Shown: positions 27,663-37,179, numbered from the stretch's first letter. The stretch: DNA of 64,000 bases from Mesorhizobium wenxiniae (GCF_002284535.1 NZ_NPKH01000001.1:62001-126000), one strand, 5' to 3'. Numbers and translations are program-made. Notes: generated from the sequence alone by a model not told the origin.

Positions 27663-28181
27663 TTATCTACTCCGCCGCCGCTCTGATGCGGGCTGGAACG
27701 CAATGCGGGCGTGGTACTTGCAATAGGGTCCGGTTTCGGCCGCGTCGTTGCCGCAGAAATGGAACTCTTCCGAAAGCGGATCGCCATTCGGCCATTTGCA
27801 TGTCCGCTCGGTTAACTCGACGAGTTGCAGATGCCGCGAGATCGGCACGACGACGTTCTCGACCGGACGGACGTAATGACGCGCCACCGGTGCGGTGTCG
27901 AATTGCGCCTGCAGCGCGGTCGCGCCGATCGACGTGGTGATATGCCGCGCAGTGCTCGCCGCCCGCGACACCGATTTCTGGACGCTCGATCCTTGCACGC
28001 TCTTTTTCTGGCGTGCCGGCGTGGCGGTCGAGCGTCCGCGGCCCGACAGTTTCAGCCGATGCACCTTGCCGATGACGGCATTGCGGCTGACGCCCCCGAG
28101 CTGTGCGGCGATCTGGCTGGCGCTCAGTCCCTCCGACCACAATTTTCTAAGAAGTTCGACCCGCTCGTCAGTCCAGTTCAT
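27663..28181 (-). CDS. gcrA: GcrA-family cell-cycle regulator
   Basis: This is a 172-residue GcrA. The N-terminal DNA-binding part is diagnostic: M-N-W-T-D-E-R-V-E-L-L-R-K-L-W-S-E-G-L-S-A-S, then G-G-V-S-R-N-A-V-I-G-K-V-H-R-L. A basic linker leads to the conserved C-terminal domain C-K-W-P-N-G-D-P ... F-H-F-C-G. In Caulobacter GcrA binds sigma-70 and CcrM-methylated GANTC sites to drive cell-cycle genes. Two GANTC sites lie upstream (GAATC 28216 and GACTC 28323), which would fit methylation-linked control. Confidence 0.95.
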   Translation of the reverse strand: MNWTDERVELLRKLWSEGLSASQIAAQLGGVSRNAVIGKVHRLKLSGRGRSTATPARQKKSVQGSSVQKSVSRAASTARHITTSIGATALQAQFDTAPVARHYVRPVENVVVPISRHLQLVELTERTCKWPNGDPLSEEFHFCGNDAAETGPYCKYHARIAFQPASERRRSR

Positions 28182-28485
28182 GAGACCGCGCTCCTGCTGA
28201 AATGTGCGGCGATCGGAATCCTTCCACGATCCGGCTTCCGCCGGGCAGACACCACATATATCGGGTGATTAGGTCCGCCGCACGAAATCTAGTTATTCTC
28301 GACTACAATTACCTTATGCGCTGACTCGGTGACAAGAGTCCGAGGGCCAACACGAATCGGTTTTTTCGGTTTTCCCCAACTTGCCCGTTCGCTGATGAGC
28401 CGGCGTCTCGCTGGAGGGCTTGCCGCGCGTCCTCGCGCGACGTTTTCGTTGACTTCATGGCCGAAACACACGATAAGCCGCAAAG

Positions 28486-28507
28486 GCCGCCGCTTTGGCG
28501 GCTTTTT
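28486..28507 (+). terminator. Intrinsic-terminator-like hairpin in the argD leader
   Basis: GCCGCC (28486-28491) and GGCGGC (28497-28502) form a stem, extended by AAAG pairing with the following T's, and TTTTTGATTTT follows. A competing longer stem can form between AAGCCGCAAAG (28475-28485) and CTTTGGCGGCTT (28493-28505). It sits 28 bases before the argD start, inside an Arg-rich open frame (28329-28535). It could be an attenuator. Confidence 0.5.
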
Positions 28508-28534
28508 GATTTTCCGGTTCCGGAGACGCATATA

Positions 28535-29734
28535 ATGAGCGGTTCGGCGCTTTTCGAGACCTTTACCCGCGCACCCCTGGCCTTCGACCATGGGGAAGGC
28601 ACTTGGCTGGTCACCGACAAGGGCGAGCGATATCTCGATTTTGGCGGCGGTGTCGCCGTGAATTCGCTGGGCCACAGCCATCCGCATTTGGTCTCGGCAC
28701 TCACCGAGCAGGCGGCCAAGGTCTGGCACGTCTCCAACCTCTACGAGATTCCGGGGCAGAGCCGTCTGGGCGAGCGGCTGGCCGACGCCACCTTCGCCGA
28801 CAAGGTGTTCTTCACCAATTCCGGCGCCGAGGCGCTGGAATGCGCCATCAAGACGGCGCGGCGCTACCACTTCGTCAAGGGCCATCCCGAGCGCTTTCGC
28901 ATCATCACCTTCGAAGGCGCCTTTCATGGCCGCACGCTGGCGACCATCGCCGCGGGCGGCCAGTATAAATACCTGGAAGGCTTCGGACCCAAGGTCGAAG
29001 GTTTCGACCAGGTCGGCTTCGGCGACATCGACGCCGCCGAAAAGGCGATCACCCCCGAGACCGCCGCGATACTGATCGAGCCGGTGCAGGGCGAGGGTGG
29101 CATCCGCCCGGTGCCTACGCAGTCGCTGAAGCGGCTGAGGCAGCTCTGCCAACAGCATGGCCTGCTCCTGATCTTCGACGAGGTCCAGTGCGGCATCGGC
29201 CGCACCGGAAAATTGTTCGCGCATGAATGGGCTGGCGTCACGCCCGACATCATGGCGGTTGCCAAGGGCATCGGCGGCGGCTTCCCGGTGGGCGCCTGTC
29301 TCGCCACCGACGAGGGGGCCGTCGGCATGACCGCCGGCGTGCACGGCACCACTTTCGGCGGCAATCCGCTGGCGATGGCGGTCGGCAACGCCGTGCTCGA
29401 CGTGGTGCTGGAGGACGGCTTCCTGGAGGATGTCCAGCGCAAGGCGCTGCTGCTGAAGCAGGGGCTGGCGGGTGTCGCCGACGAATTTCCTGATATCATC
29501 GAAGACATCAGGGGCACCGGCTTGATGCTCGGCCTGAAATGCGCCGCACCCAACACCAAGGTGAATATGGCGTTGCGCGACCAGCATCTGCTGGCTGTTC
29601 CGGCCGGTGACAACGTCCTTCGCCTGCTGCCGCCGCTCACCGTCACCGACGCCGAGATCCATGAAGCGCTCGACCGCATCCGCGCCGGCGCCAGAGGCCT
29701 GGCCGATGCCATAGCCGCGGCTGCCGCGAAGTAA
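28535..29734 (+). CDS. argD: Acetylornithine aminotransferase
   Basis: This is a 399-residue class III PLP aminotransferase for arginine synthesis. The PLP Lys is K244 in [12 protein letters not shown], with [12 protein letters not shown] and [13 protein letters not shown]. The frame is open from 28457, but ATG 28535 gives the family N-terminus [10 protein letters not shown]. argF follows after 17 bases, which supports ArgD rather than another omega-aminotransferase. A terminator-like hairpin precedes the gene. Confidence 0.93.
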   Translation: MSGSALFETFTRAPLAFDHGEGTWLVTDKGERYLDFGGGVAVNSLGHSHPHLVSALTEQAAKVWHVSNLYEIPGQSRLGERLADATFADKVFFTNSGAEALECAIKTARRYHFVKGHPERFRIITFEGAFHGRTLATIAAGGQYKYLEGFGPKVEGFDQVGFGDIDAAEKAITPETAAILIEPVQGEGGIRPVPTQSLKRLRQLCQQHGLLLIFDEVQCGIGRTGKLFAHEWAGVTPDIMAVAKGIGGGFPVGACLATDEGAVGMTAGVHGTTFGGNPLAMAVGNAVLDVVLEDGFLEDVQRKALLLKQGLAGVADEFPDIIEDIRGTGLMLGLKCAAPNTKVNMALRDQHLLAVPAGDNVLRLLPPLTVTDAEIHEALDRIRAGARGLADAIAAAAAK

Positions 29735-29751
29735 CAGTCGAAAGACCCCAA

Positions 29752-30663
29752 ATGAGCCTTCGCCATTTCACCGATCTTTCCGCCGTTTCCGAGGGCGATC
29801 TGCGCTTCATGCTGGACGATGCCGTCGTGCGAAAGGCAAGGCTCAAGGCTGGCGAGCGGACAAAACCGCTCGAAGGCAAGGTGCTGGCGATGATCTTCGA
29901 CAAGCCGTCGACGCGCACGCGCGTATCCTTCGACGTCGGCATGCGCCAACTCGGCGGCGAGACCATCATGCTGACCGGCACCGAGATGCAGCTCGGCCGC
30001 TCCGAAACCATCGCCGACACGGCCAAGGTGCTGTCGCGCTATGTCGATGCGATCATGATCCGAACCACATCGCATGACCGGCTGCTGGAGCTGACCGAGA
30101 ACGCCACCGTTCCCGTCATCAACGGGCTGACCGACGATACCCATCCGTGCCAGCTGATGGCCGACATCATGACTTTCGAGGAGCATCGCGGTCCGGTCGC
30201 CGGCAAGACCATCGCCTGGACCGGCGACGGCAACAACGTGCTGCATTCGCTGCTGGAGGCCTCGGCGCGGTTCCGCTTCAACCTCAACGTAGCCGTGCCG
30301 GAAGGCAGCGAGCCGGCGCAGAAGCATGTCGACTGGTCGAGGGCGCATGGCGGCAAGTTGAACTTCACCCGCTCGCCCGAGGAGGCGGTCCACGAGGCCG
30401 ACTGCGTCGTCACCGACTGCTGGGTGTCGATGGGCCAGGAGCACCGTGCTCGCGGCCATAATGTCTTCTCACCCTACCAGGTCAATGCGGCGCTGATGGC
30501 GAAGGCGAAGCCCGATGCGTTGTTCATGCACTGCCTGCCGGCGCATCGTGGCGAGGAGGTCACTGACGAGGTCATCGACGGGCCACATTCGGTGGTGTTC
30601 GACGAGGCCGAGAACCGGCTCCACGCCCAGAAGGCGGTTTTGGCCTGGTGTCTGGGCGCTTGA
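29752..30663 (+). CDS. argF: Ornithine carbamoyltransferase
   Basis: This is a 303-residue enzyme that joins carbamoyl phosphate and ornithine to citrulline. Signatures are the carbamoyl-phosphate loop [21 protein letters not shown], and the ornithine-site [11 protein letters not shown]. The usual ~300-residue length fits a trimeric anabolic OTCase. It is in an operon with argD and is followed by hslO after about 117 bases. Confidence 0.95.
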   Translation: MSLRHFTDLSAVSEGDLRFMLDDAVVRKARLKAGERTKPLEGKVLAMIFDKPSTRTRVSFDVGMRQLGGETIMLTGTEMQLGRSETIADTAKVLSRYVDAIMIRTTSHDRLLELTENATVPVINGLTDDTHPCQLMADIMTFEEHRGPVAGKTIAWTGDGNNVLHSLLEASARFRFNLNVAVPEGSEPAQKHVDWSRAHGGKLNFTRSPEEAVHEADCVVTDCWVSMGQEHRARGHNVFSPYQVNAALMAKAKPDALFMHCLPAHRGEEVTDEVIDGPHSVVFDEAENRLHAQKAVLAWCLGA

Positions 30664-30780
30664 TCCGGGCCGCCTTGATCCGGGAGTACGTGATGCCTAT
30701 CTCAGCCGCATCACGCAAATCGAGCGCGTTTCGACGCATGCGCCCCGGAGGGCGGCATGGCCGCGCCCCGGAGCTTTGTC

Positions 30781-31791
30781 ATGTTGGAAACTCATCAATT
30801 GGCTGAACATCAACCCAAACTCGGCGAATTCGGCTACGCCGGCGACGATCATGTCGTGCCCTTCGAGGTCGGCCCGCTCGACGTGCGCGGCCGCACCGTC
30901 CAGCTCGGGCCGATGCTCGACGCGATCCTCAGCCGTCATGACTATCCCGAGCCGGTCGCCCGCCTGCTGGCGGAAGCCTGCGTGCTGACGGTGCTGCTTG
31001 GCACCTCGCTCAAGTTCGAGGGCAAGTTCATCCTGCAGACCCGCACCGACGGGCCGGTCGATATGCTGGTGGCGGATTTTTCCACGCCGCAGGCGCTGCG
31101 CGCCTATGCTCGGTTCGACGCCGACCGGCTGGAGGCACTGACATCTGCCGGCGAGACCTCGCAGCAGACGCTGCTCGGCAGCGGTGTCCTGGCGCTGACC
31201 ATCGACCAGGGTGCCCACACGCAGCGCTATCAGGGCATCGTCCAGCTCGACGGCGAGACGCTGGAGGAGGCCGCGCGCACCTATTTTCGCCAGTCGGAAC
31301 AGATCCCGACCGACCTCAGACTCTCGGTGGCCAAGCTGTTGACGCCCGGTGTCGGCGGTGCCCGCGAGCAATGGCGTGCCGGTGGCATCCTTGCGCAATT
31401 CCTGCCGCAATCGGCGGAACGCATGCGCGTGCCCGACCTTCCGGGCGGCGACGGCGATCCGCGCGATGAGATACATGATCCGCCCGACAATTCCTGGCAG
31501 GAACTGCTGGCATTGCTTGGCACCATCGAGCCGACGGAACTGATCGACCCGACGATCGGCGCCGAGCGGTTGCTTTACCGGCTGTTCCACGAGCACGGCG
31601 TCCGCGTCTTCGGCGGCGTACCGGTAGCCGACGAGTGCTCATGCTCCAGGGAGAAGATCCGCGGCATACTCGAAGGTTTCTCAGCCGACGAGATCAGGGA
31701 CAGCACCGAGGATGGCGGCATTCATGTCGCCTGCGAATTCTGCTCGAAGCAATATGACTTCGATCCGGCGGAGTTTGCCGCGGCGCAGTAG
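30781..31791 (+). CDS. hslO: Redox-regulated chaperone Hsp33
   Basis: This is a 336-residue Hsp33 holdase that is switched on by oxidation in the cytosol. The C-terminal redox switch has C-S-C-S and C-E-F-C, the four zinc-binding cysteines. The N-terminal domain carries D-H-V-V-P-F-E-V and R-A-Y-A-R-F-D. Two starts are possible: ATG 30757 with GGAGGG, and ATG 30781 with GGAG 7 bases before it. The second is kept because it gives a more family-like N-terminus. Downstream come repeat and hairpin sequences shared with the convergent apaG. Confidence 0.93.
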   Translation: MLETHQLAEHQPKLGEFGYAGDDHVVPFEVGPLDVRGRTVQLGPMLDAILSRHDYPEPVARLLAEACVLTVLLGTSLKFEGKFILQTRTDGPVDMLVADFSTPQALRAYARFDADRLEALTSAGETSQQTLLGSGVLALTIDQGAHTQRYQGIVQLDGETLEEAARTYFRQSEQIPTDLRLSVAKLLTPGVGGAREQWRAGGILAQFLPQSAERMRVPDLPGGDGDPRDEIHDPPDNSWQELLALLGTIEPTELIDPTIGAERLLYRLFHEHGVRVFGGVPVADECSCSREKIRGILEGFSADEIRDSTEDGGIHVACEFCSKQYDFDPAEFAAAQ

Positions 31792-31793
31792 AC

Positions 31794-31880
31794 CATGATC
31801 CCGACCGAAGGTTAGCGCATCGAAAAGTGGAAAGCGTTTTTGCTTCGCTGACCTTCGGTTCGGAAAAGGTCCTGGTCTAA
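31794..31880. repeat. Dispersed intergenic repeat, family 2, copy A
   Basis: It starts CATGATCCCGACCGAAGG and ends with GACCTTCGGTTCGG. ACCGAAGGT (31804-31812) pairs with ACCTTCGGT (31851-31859). A diverged copy with the same order of elements lies at 49405-49489. Confidence 0.65.
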
Positions 31881-31891
31881 GAGTTAGAGCC

Positions 31892-31912
31892 CATCCCGAT
31901 TCTATCGGGATG
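31892..31912. terminator. Perfect hairpin between convergent hslO and apaG
   Basis: CATCCCGAT (31892-31900), loop TCT, ATCGGGATG (31904-31912) form a perfect stem. No strong T-run is present on either side. It may end both transcripts. Confidence 0.5.
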
Positions 31913-31928
31913 GATCAGGTCTAGCTGG

Positions 31929-32321
31929 TCAGTTGACGGTGCGCCGCGTGCCTGGCAGGTCGAGCGAAAAGGCGGGGATGGCGACGTCGAACGTCTCGCC
32001 TCGCTTGTTGCGCATCGTATAGTGGCCGACCATGATGCCGGACGGCGTCGAGAGCGGGCAGCCAGACGTATATTGATAACTGTCGCCGGGGTTGAGTTCG
32101 GGCTGGTCGCCGACAACGCCGGCGCCGCGCACTTCCTCGACCCGGCCGGTGCCGTCGGTGATGTGCCAATAGCGTGACAGAAGTTGTACGAATTCATCCG
32201 ACTGGTTGTCGATGGTCACCTGGTAGCCCCAGACATAGCGGTTCTCCGACGGGTCGGAGCGATCTTCCAGATAGAACGGCCTGACCTGTACTTCGATGTT
32301 GCGCGTAACGGCGCTGTACAT
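31929..32321 (-). CDS. apaG: ApaG-family protein
   Basis: This is a 130-residue ApaG with a fibronectin-like beta fold. Signatures are [38 protein letters not shown] and Y-T-S-G-C-P-L. In Salmonella apaG (corD) mutants have altered cobalt resistance and magnesium efflux, but the biochemical role is unsettled. It is single and convergent with hslO. In many proteobacteria apaG sits next to metZ; here metZ is about 1.5 kb away on the same strand. Confidence 0.93.
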   Translation of the reverse strand: MYSAVTRNIEVQVRPFYLEDRSDPSENRYVWGYQVTIDNQSDEFVQLLSRYWHITDGTGRVEEVRGAGVVGDQPELNPGDSYQYTSGCPLSTPSGIMVGHYTMRNKRGETFDVAIPAFSLDLPGTRRTVN

Positions 32322-32345
32322 AGCCTACTCCACAAATATGCAGAC

Positions 32346-32370
32346 GGAACTTTCGACGCTCTCCGCAGTT
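32346..32370 (+). promoter_or_regulatory. EcfG-like promoter candidate upstream of the GT21-like gene
   Basis: GGAAC (32346-32350) and AGTT (32367-32370) are separated by 16 bases, close to the general-stress sigma factor consensus GGAAC-N16/17-cGTT. The gene starts 177 bases downstream, so the link is weak. Confidence 0.3.
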
Positions 32371-32546
32371 TGGTCAACGGGGCGCTTCCGTCGTTGCCCG
32401 ACTCGTTTGCGCGCAGGTGCCGAAGAACAATGTCATTTAAGTGACACATGACAATGATGGTGTGCAGGGCCGGGCGACTCAGCATTCCGTCGAACTGTTG
32501 AAAACGGCTATCATGCGGCCGGCTTTTCTGGAGTGACCAGATATCG

Positions 32547-33701
32547 ATGGAACTGACAGTCACAGCCGCCTTGCTTTCCACAGCTCTGCTTCTCGTCAAT
32601 CTCGCCAGCATCCTGCTCGCTTCGTTGAAGCTGAAGCGGCCTGGCAGGATCGCGCCGCCAGCCGGCAAGGCGCCTCCGGTGTCGATCGTCGTGCCGTCGC
32701 GCGGCGTCGAGCCGTTTGCCGAGGAGACGCTCGAGCGCGCCTTCTCTCTCGACTGGCCGCGCTATGAGCTCATCTTCTGCGTCGCCCATGCCGACGACCC
32801 GGTGGCCAGGCCGGTCACCGATGCGATTGCCCGTTTTCCGGCCGTGCCGGCCCGGCTGCTCGTCGGCGACGACCACATCAGCGGCAATCCGAAACTCAAC
32901 AATTGCGTGAAGGGCTGGGAGGCGGCGCGCCACCGCTGGGTCATCCTTGCCGATTCCAACGTTCTGATGCCGAGGGATTATGTCCAGCATCTGATGGCGG
33001 CATGGCGGCCGGACACTGGCCTTGTCTGCTCGACGCCGATCGGCTCGCGGCCGGACGGGTTCTGGGCTGAGGTCGAATGCGCCTTCCTCAACACGCTGCA
33101 GGCGCGCTGGCAATATACCGGCGAGGCGATAGGCCTTGGCTTTGCCCAAGGCAAGAGCATGTTGTGGGACAAGCCCATGCTCGACGCCAATGGCGGGATC
33201 CGTGCGCTTGCCGCCGAGATCGCCGAGGATGCCGCCGCGACCAAGCTGGTCAACGGGCTTGGACTGCGCGTCAATCTCGTCGCCTCGCCCTTTGAGCAGC
33301 CGCTCGGTTTTCGCACGCTCGGCGAAATCTGGTCGCGCCAGGCCCGCTGGGCACGCCTGCGTCGCGTCACCTTCCCACTGTTCTTCGCACCCGAAATACT
33401 GGTCGGCGCGGCGGTGCCGCTGGCGCTTGCGCTGGTTGCTGCGGCCGGCGCCGGCTTCAGCCTGTCGGCGACCGCCCTCGTTGTGCTGGTAGTCGCCTAT
33501 CTCCCGGAATGCGCTCTCGCCTCGGCCAAGAGCTGGCACCTGTCGCTACGCATGGTCCCGGCGATGATGGCGCGCGATTGCATCCTGCCGATTGTCTGGG
33601 CGCGTGGCTGGCTCAGCGGTGCCGTCGACTGGCGTGGCAACACGATGACCATCCACACCAGCGCCGTTGCGGAATTGGAAGAGACCCCGTCGGGCGCCTG
33701 A
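32547..33701 (+). CDS. Ceramide glucosyltransferase-like (GT21) membrane glycosyltransferase
   Basis: This is a 384-residue inner-membrane glycosyltransferase. An N-terminal membrane helix lies at residues ~5-28, then a GT-A domain (V-S-I-V-V-P-S-R-G-V-E, L-A-D-S-N-V acidic pair). The processive-type motif R-Q-A-R-W is followed by two or three membrane helices toward the C-terminus. Sequence order matches GT21 ceramide glucosyltransferases found in Agrobacterium and Mesorhizobium, which glycosylate sphingolipid or diacylglycerol acceptors. The acceptor here is inferred. Start ATG 32547 has a weak ribosome site. Confidence 0.8.
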   Translation: MELTVTAALLSTALLLVNLASILLASLKLKRPGRIAPPAGKAPPVSIVVPSRGVEPFAEETLERAFSLDWPRYELIFCVAHADDPVARPVTDAIARFPAVPARLLVGDDHISGNPKLNNCVKGWEAARHRWVILADSNVLMPRDYVQHLMAAWRPDTGLVCSTPIGSRPDGFWAEVECAFLNTLQARWQYTGEAIGLGFAQGKSMLWDKPMLDANGGIRALAAEIAEDAAATKLVNGLGLRVNLVASPFEQPLGFRTLGEIWSRQARWARLRRVTFPLFFAPEILVGAAVPLALALVAAAGAGFSLSATALVVLVVAYLPECALASAKSWHLSLRMVPAMMARDCILPIVWARGWLSGAVDWRGNTMTIHTSAVAELEETPSGA

Positions 33702-33742
33702 CCGCGCCTGATTTGACGATTCGAGCGACACCGCCCAGTGCA

Positions 33743-34936
33743 CTATCTGGCGGCTTTCAGGGCCTGCTCGATGTCTTCGAGCAGGTCGTCGGTGTCCTCC
33801 AGGCCGACGGACAGCCTGAGCGTGCCTGGCCCGATGCCGAGTTCGGCGCGCGCCTCGTCGCTCAGATTCTTGTGTGTCGTCGTCGCCGGATGGGTGATCA
33901 GGCTCTTGGCGTCACCGAGATTGTTAGAGATCAGCACGATATCGAGCGCGTTCTGGAAGGCGAAGGCCGCCTGCTTGCCGCCCTTGACGTCGAGGCAGAT
34001 CAGCGTCGAGCCGCCCGACATCTGCCTCTTGACGACCGCCGCTTGCGGGTGATCGGCGCGACCGGGATAGATGACGCGGGCGATTTCCGGCCGCTCGGCG
34101 AGGAAGTCCGCGATCCGGCCGGCACTTTCCGTCTGCTGGCGCACGCGCAGCGGCAGCGTTTCCAGGCCCTTCAGCAGCGTCCAGGCGTTGAACGGCGACA
34201 GGCTGGGACCGGTGTGGCGGAAATAATCGTGCAGGTTCTCGTCGATCCATTTCTTGTCCGACAGGATGACGCCGCCGAGGCAGCGCCCCTGGCCGTCGAT
34301 GTGCTTGGTCGCCGAATAGACGACGATATGGGCGCCGAGCTGCAACGGCTTCTGCTGCAAGGGCGTGGCAAAGACATTGTCGACGATCAGCCGCGCGCCG
34401 ATCGAATCGGCAAGCGAGGCGACGGCTGCGATGTCGACGACTTCCAGCGTCGGATTGGTCGGGCTTTCAAGGAAGAACAGCTTCGTGTTGGGCCTGACCG
34501 CCTTTTCCCAATTGGCGATTTCGGTGCCATCGACCAGCGTCGCCTCGATGCCGTATTTCGGCGCCAGCGTCTCGACCACCCAGCGGCAGGAGCCGAACAG
34601 CGCGCGCGCCGCCACGATGTGGTCGCCGGCCTTGGCGCTGCACAGCAACGCCGCTGTCACCGCCGCCATGCCGGATGCGGTGGCGCGGGCATCTTCGGCA
34701 CCTTCCAGCGCACACATGCGCTTCTCGAACATGTCGACCGTCGGATTGGCATAGCGCGAATAGATGAAGCCCGGTTCCTCGCCCTTGAAGCGGGCTTCCG
34801 CCGCCTGCGCCGTATCGTAGACATAGCCTTGCGTGAGATACATCGCCTCGGAGGTTTCGCCGAAGCCGGAACGCAGCGTTCCCGCATGCACGAGTGCGGT
34901 CTGAGGCTTCCAGTTGCGCTTGTTGCTCGTCATCAC
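33743..34936 (-). CDS. metZ: O-succinylhomoserine sulfhydrylase
   Basis: This is a 397-residue Cys/Met-metabolism PLP enzyme that makes homocysteine from O-succinylhomoserine and sulfide. Features are Y-S-R-Y-A-N-P-T, the PLP Lys in Y-S-A-T-K-H-I-D-G-Q-G-R-C-L-G-G, and S-V-G-L-E-D at the end. The SAM-II riboswitch and terminator in its leader strongly support a methionine biosynthetic role over a catabolic gamma-lyase. An AAGGTG ribosome site precedes ATG 34936. It is the only gene in the transcript. Confidence 0.94.
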   Translation of the reverse strand: MMTSNKRNWKPQTALVHAGTLRSGFGETSEAMYLTQGYVYDTAQAAEARFKGEEPGFIYSRYANPTVDMFEKRMCALEGAEDARATASGMAAVTAALLCSAKAGDHIVAARALFGSCRWVVETLAPKYGIEATLVDGTEIANWEKAVRPNTKLFFLESPTNPTLEVVDIAAVASLADSIGARLIVDNVFATPLQQKPLQLGAHIVVYSATKHIDGQGRCLGGVILSDKKWIDENLHDYFRHTGPSLSPFNAWTLLKGLETLPLRVRQQTESAGRIADFLAERPEIARVIYPGRADHPQAAVVKRQMSGGSTLICLDVKGGKQAAFAFQNALDIVLISNNLGDAKSLITHPATTTHKNLSDEARAELGIGPGTLRLSVGLEDTDDLLEDIEQALKAAR

Positions 34937-34968
34937 CTTGTTCCAAACACCAAAAATGGCCCAAATAC

Positions 34969-34998
34969 AAAAAAACCGGCCGCGAAAGTCGCAACCGG
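34969..34998 (-). terminator. Riboswitch-controlled terminator of metZ
   Basis: Read on the minus strand, ACCGGTTGCG and CGCGGCCGGT pair (two G-U pairs) around ACTTT, followed by seven T's at 34969-34975. It lies between the SAM-II aptamer and the metZ start, so it can act as the expression platform. Confidence 0.75.
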
Positions 34999-35024
34999 TC
35001 CATATGGCCTTTCGGGCCGACGGT

Positions 35025-35078
35025 CCTTTAGCGACTTGTTTAACGTGGCTGCAAGCCGACCGGCCAAATCACCACGGG
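35025..35078 (-). promoter_or_regulatory. SAM-II riboswitch
   Basis: On the minus strand the aptamer reads CCCGTGGTGATTTGG, then GTCGGCTTGCAGCCACG, then TTAAACAAGTCGCTAAAGG. These are the conserved SAM-II elements: stem P1 (CGTGG with CCACG), the A-rich TTAAACAA segment, and the CGACTTG-type pseudoknot. Binding of S-adenosylmethionine would favour the downstream terminator and reduce metZ expression. Alphaproteobacterial metA and metZ leaders are the classic location. Confidence 0.95.
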
Positions 35079-35210
35079 ATAACGACCCTTTAAACCCGCA
35101 CCACGCTTGCGTCAATTGCCGGCATGATTAAGAGGTTTGTACCAGCGGGTTCCGCGGCAGGAACCTGCGACAAAACGAGACCACGCCCGGCCTTCGAGCG
35201 GAGCCAGACT

Positions 35211-36305
35211 TTGCGGCAGACAGGCATTCTTCCCGATCAGGATATTTCCGCGCTGTTCCAGTCGGGCGCGCTGAAATCGCCGCGCGCGCTCGATGCCGAC
35301 CAGGTCCAGCCGGCCAGCCTCGACCTTAGGCTTGGCGACAAGGCCTGGCGGGTGCGCGCCTCCTTCCTGCCCGGCCCGAACCACAGGGTTGCTGAAAAAC
35401 TCGACCGCCTGAAGCTGCACGAAATCAATCTCGCCGACGGTGCGGTGCTGGAGACGGGCTGCGTCTATATCGTGCCGCTGCTCGAGAGCCTGGCGCTTCC
35501 GGCAAACGTTTCGGCCTCGGCCAACCCGAAGAGCTCGACCGGACGGCTCGACATCTTCACCCGGGTGATGACCGATCGCGGCCACGAGTTCGACAAGATC
35601 GCTGCCGGCTACAACGGCCCGCTCTATCTGGAAGTCAGCCCGCGCACCTTTCCGATCGTCGTCCGTGCCGGCTCGCGGCTGTCGCAGATCAGGTTCCGCA
35701 CCGGCAATGCGCTTTTGTCGGAAAGCGAGCTGCACGAATTGCATCGCGCCGAGACGCTCGTCGCCACCGAGCCGCCGAACATTTCCGGCGGCGGCATCGC
35801 ACTGTCGATCGACCTCGATGGCGACAAGGACGGGCTGGTCGGCTACCGCGGCAAGCACCACACCGGCCTGGTCGATGTCGACAAGCGCGCCGCGCAGGAT
35901 GTTGTCGATTTCTGGGAGCCGCTCTACAAGAGCGGTGCTGGCGAACTGGTGCTCGATCCCGATGAATTCTATATCCTCGTCAGCCAGGAGGCGGTGCATG
36001 TGCCGCCGCTCTATGCCGCCGAGATGACGCCCTTCGATCCGCTGGTTGGCGAGTTCCGTGTCCACTATGCCGGTTTCTTTGATCCGGGCTTCGGCCATTC
36101 GGCGGCCGGGGGCACCGGCAGTAGGGCTGTGCTCGAAGTGCGCAGCCACGAAGTGCCGTTCATCCTCGACCACGGCCAGATCGTCGGACGGCTGGTCTAC
36201 GAGCACATGCTGAAGCGGCCGCAGGCGCTCTACGGCACAGATCTCGGCTCGAATTATCAGGCACAGGGCCTGAAACTGTCCAAACATTTCCGCGCCGCGC
36301 GCTGA
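35211..36305 (+). CDS. dcd: 2'-deoxycytidine 5'-triphosphate deaminase (long alphaproteobacterial form)
   Basis: This protein deaminates dCTP to dUTP for thymidylate synthesis. It is 364 residues from the TTG at 35211, which has GGAG 7 bases upstream and yields the family N-terminus L-R-Q-T-G-I-L-P-D-Q-D-I. The frame is open to ATG 35124, which is a less likely start. The dUTPase-like fold shows P-A-S-L-D-L-R-L-G, S-A-N-P-K-S-S-T-G-R-L-D and R-L-S-Q-I-R-F. It is about twice the length of E. coli Dcd because two related dUTPase-like halves are fused. It is divergent from metZ. Confidence 0.9.
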   Translation: MRQTGILPDQDISALFQSGALKSPRALDADQVQPASLDLRLGDKAWRVRASFLPGPNHRVAEKLDRLKLHEINLADGAVLETGCVYIVPLLESLALPANVSASANPKSSTGRLDIFTRVMTDRGHEFDKIAAGYNGPLYLEVSPRTFPIVVRAGSRLSQIRFRTGNALLSESELHELHRAETLVATEPPNISGGGIALSIDLDGDKDGLVGYRGKHHTGLVDVDKRAAQDVVDFWEPLYKSGAGELVLDPDEFYILVSQEAVHVPPLYAAEMTPFDPLVGEFRVHYAGFFDPGFGHSAAGGTGSRAVLEVRSHEVPFILDHGQIVGRLVYEHMLKRPQALYGTDLGSNYQAQGLKLSKHFRAAR

Positions 36306-36397
36306 TCCCCGATCAACCAGACTGTGCTTGCCTGACCTTGCGGGCCGTGCTTGGCTGTGCCTAACCATCAAGGTGGTTGAACCAAGGGAACAAAGAA

Positions 36398-37171
36398 ATG
36401 CAGATTCCAAGATGGATCGCATCGGCAGCAACAGCTGCCATGCTGGTGATGGCTGCCGGGTCCTTGTCGGCGCAAGCACAGGAAAAGTTGAAGATCGCCA
36501 CCGAAGGCGCCTATCCGCCGTTCAACACCATCACCGCGGATGGCAAGCTCACCGGCTTCGACATCGACATCGCCAATGCGCTTTGCGCTCAGATGAAGGT
36601 CGAATGCGAACTTGTCACGCAGGACTGGGACGGCATGATCCCGGCGCTCCAGGCCAGAAAGTTCGACGCCATCATCGCGTCCATGAGCATTACCGAGGAG
36701 CGCAAAAAGCAGGTCTCCTTCACCAACAAATACTATACGACGCCGCTTTCGCTGGTGGCCATGAAGGACAGCGATATTGCCTCGACCGAACCCGCCGCAC
36801 TCGCCGGCAAGACAGTCGGCGCCCAGGCTTCGACCACCCAGGCCGACTATGCCCAGGATGTCTATATCAAGGCCGGCGCCGAGGCGAAGCTCTATCCAAC
36901 CCAGGAGGAGGCGGTCGCCGACCTGATGAACGGCCGTCTCGATGCCGTCCTTTCAGACAAATTCGTGCTGATGGACTGGATGAACAAGTCGAGCGACGGC
37001 TGCTGCAAGATGGTCGGCGACGTCAAGGGCACCGAGACCGAAGCCGGTATCGCCGTGCGCAAGGAAGACAATGCGCTGCGCGAGAAGCTCAACGCCGCGA
37101 TCGATGCGATCGTCGCAGATGGCACCTACAAGAAGATCCAGGCCAAATATTTCGATTTCGATATTTATTGA
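36398..37171 (+). CDS. Periplasmic basic-amino-acid-binding protein (SBP_bac_3)
   Basis: This is a 257-residue binding protein of the LAO/His/ArgT type. The signal peptide ends near S-A-Q-A-Q-E (residue ~26). G-A-Y-P-P-F-N, G-K-L-T-G-F-D-I-D-I-A-N-A-L and I-A-S-M-S-I-T-E-E-R follow. ATG 36398 follows AAGGGAACAAAG and is preferred to the upstream TTG 36377. Permease and ATPase genes are missing, so it may be an orphan receptor. The 3' flank is a large palindromic repeat that reaches the convergent gguC. Confidence 0.9.
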   Translation: MQIPRWIASAATAAMLVMAAGSLSAQAQEKLKIATEGAYPPFNTITADGKLTGFDIDIANALCAQMKVECELVTQDWDGMIPALQARKFDAIIASMSITEERKKQVSFTNKYYTTPLSLVAMKDSDIASTEPAALAGKTVGAQASTTQADYAQDVYIKAGAEAKLYPTQEEAVADLMNGRLDAVLSDKFVLMDWMNKSSDGCCKMVGDVKGTETEAGIAVRKEDNALREKLNAAIDAIVADGTYKKIQAKYFDFDIY

Positions 37172-37179
37172 GGCTGCCA

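Noticed and set aside
28924..30459. 511-codon frame antisense across argD and argF
   Set aside because: Spans two real genes and lacks any domain pattern.
35112..36479. 455-codon frame antisense to dcd and the binding-protein start
   Set aside because: Shadow frame crossing an intergenic gap.
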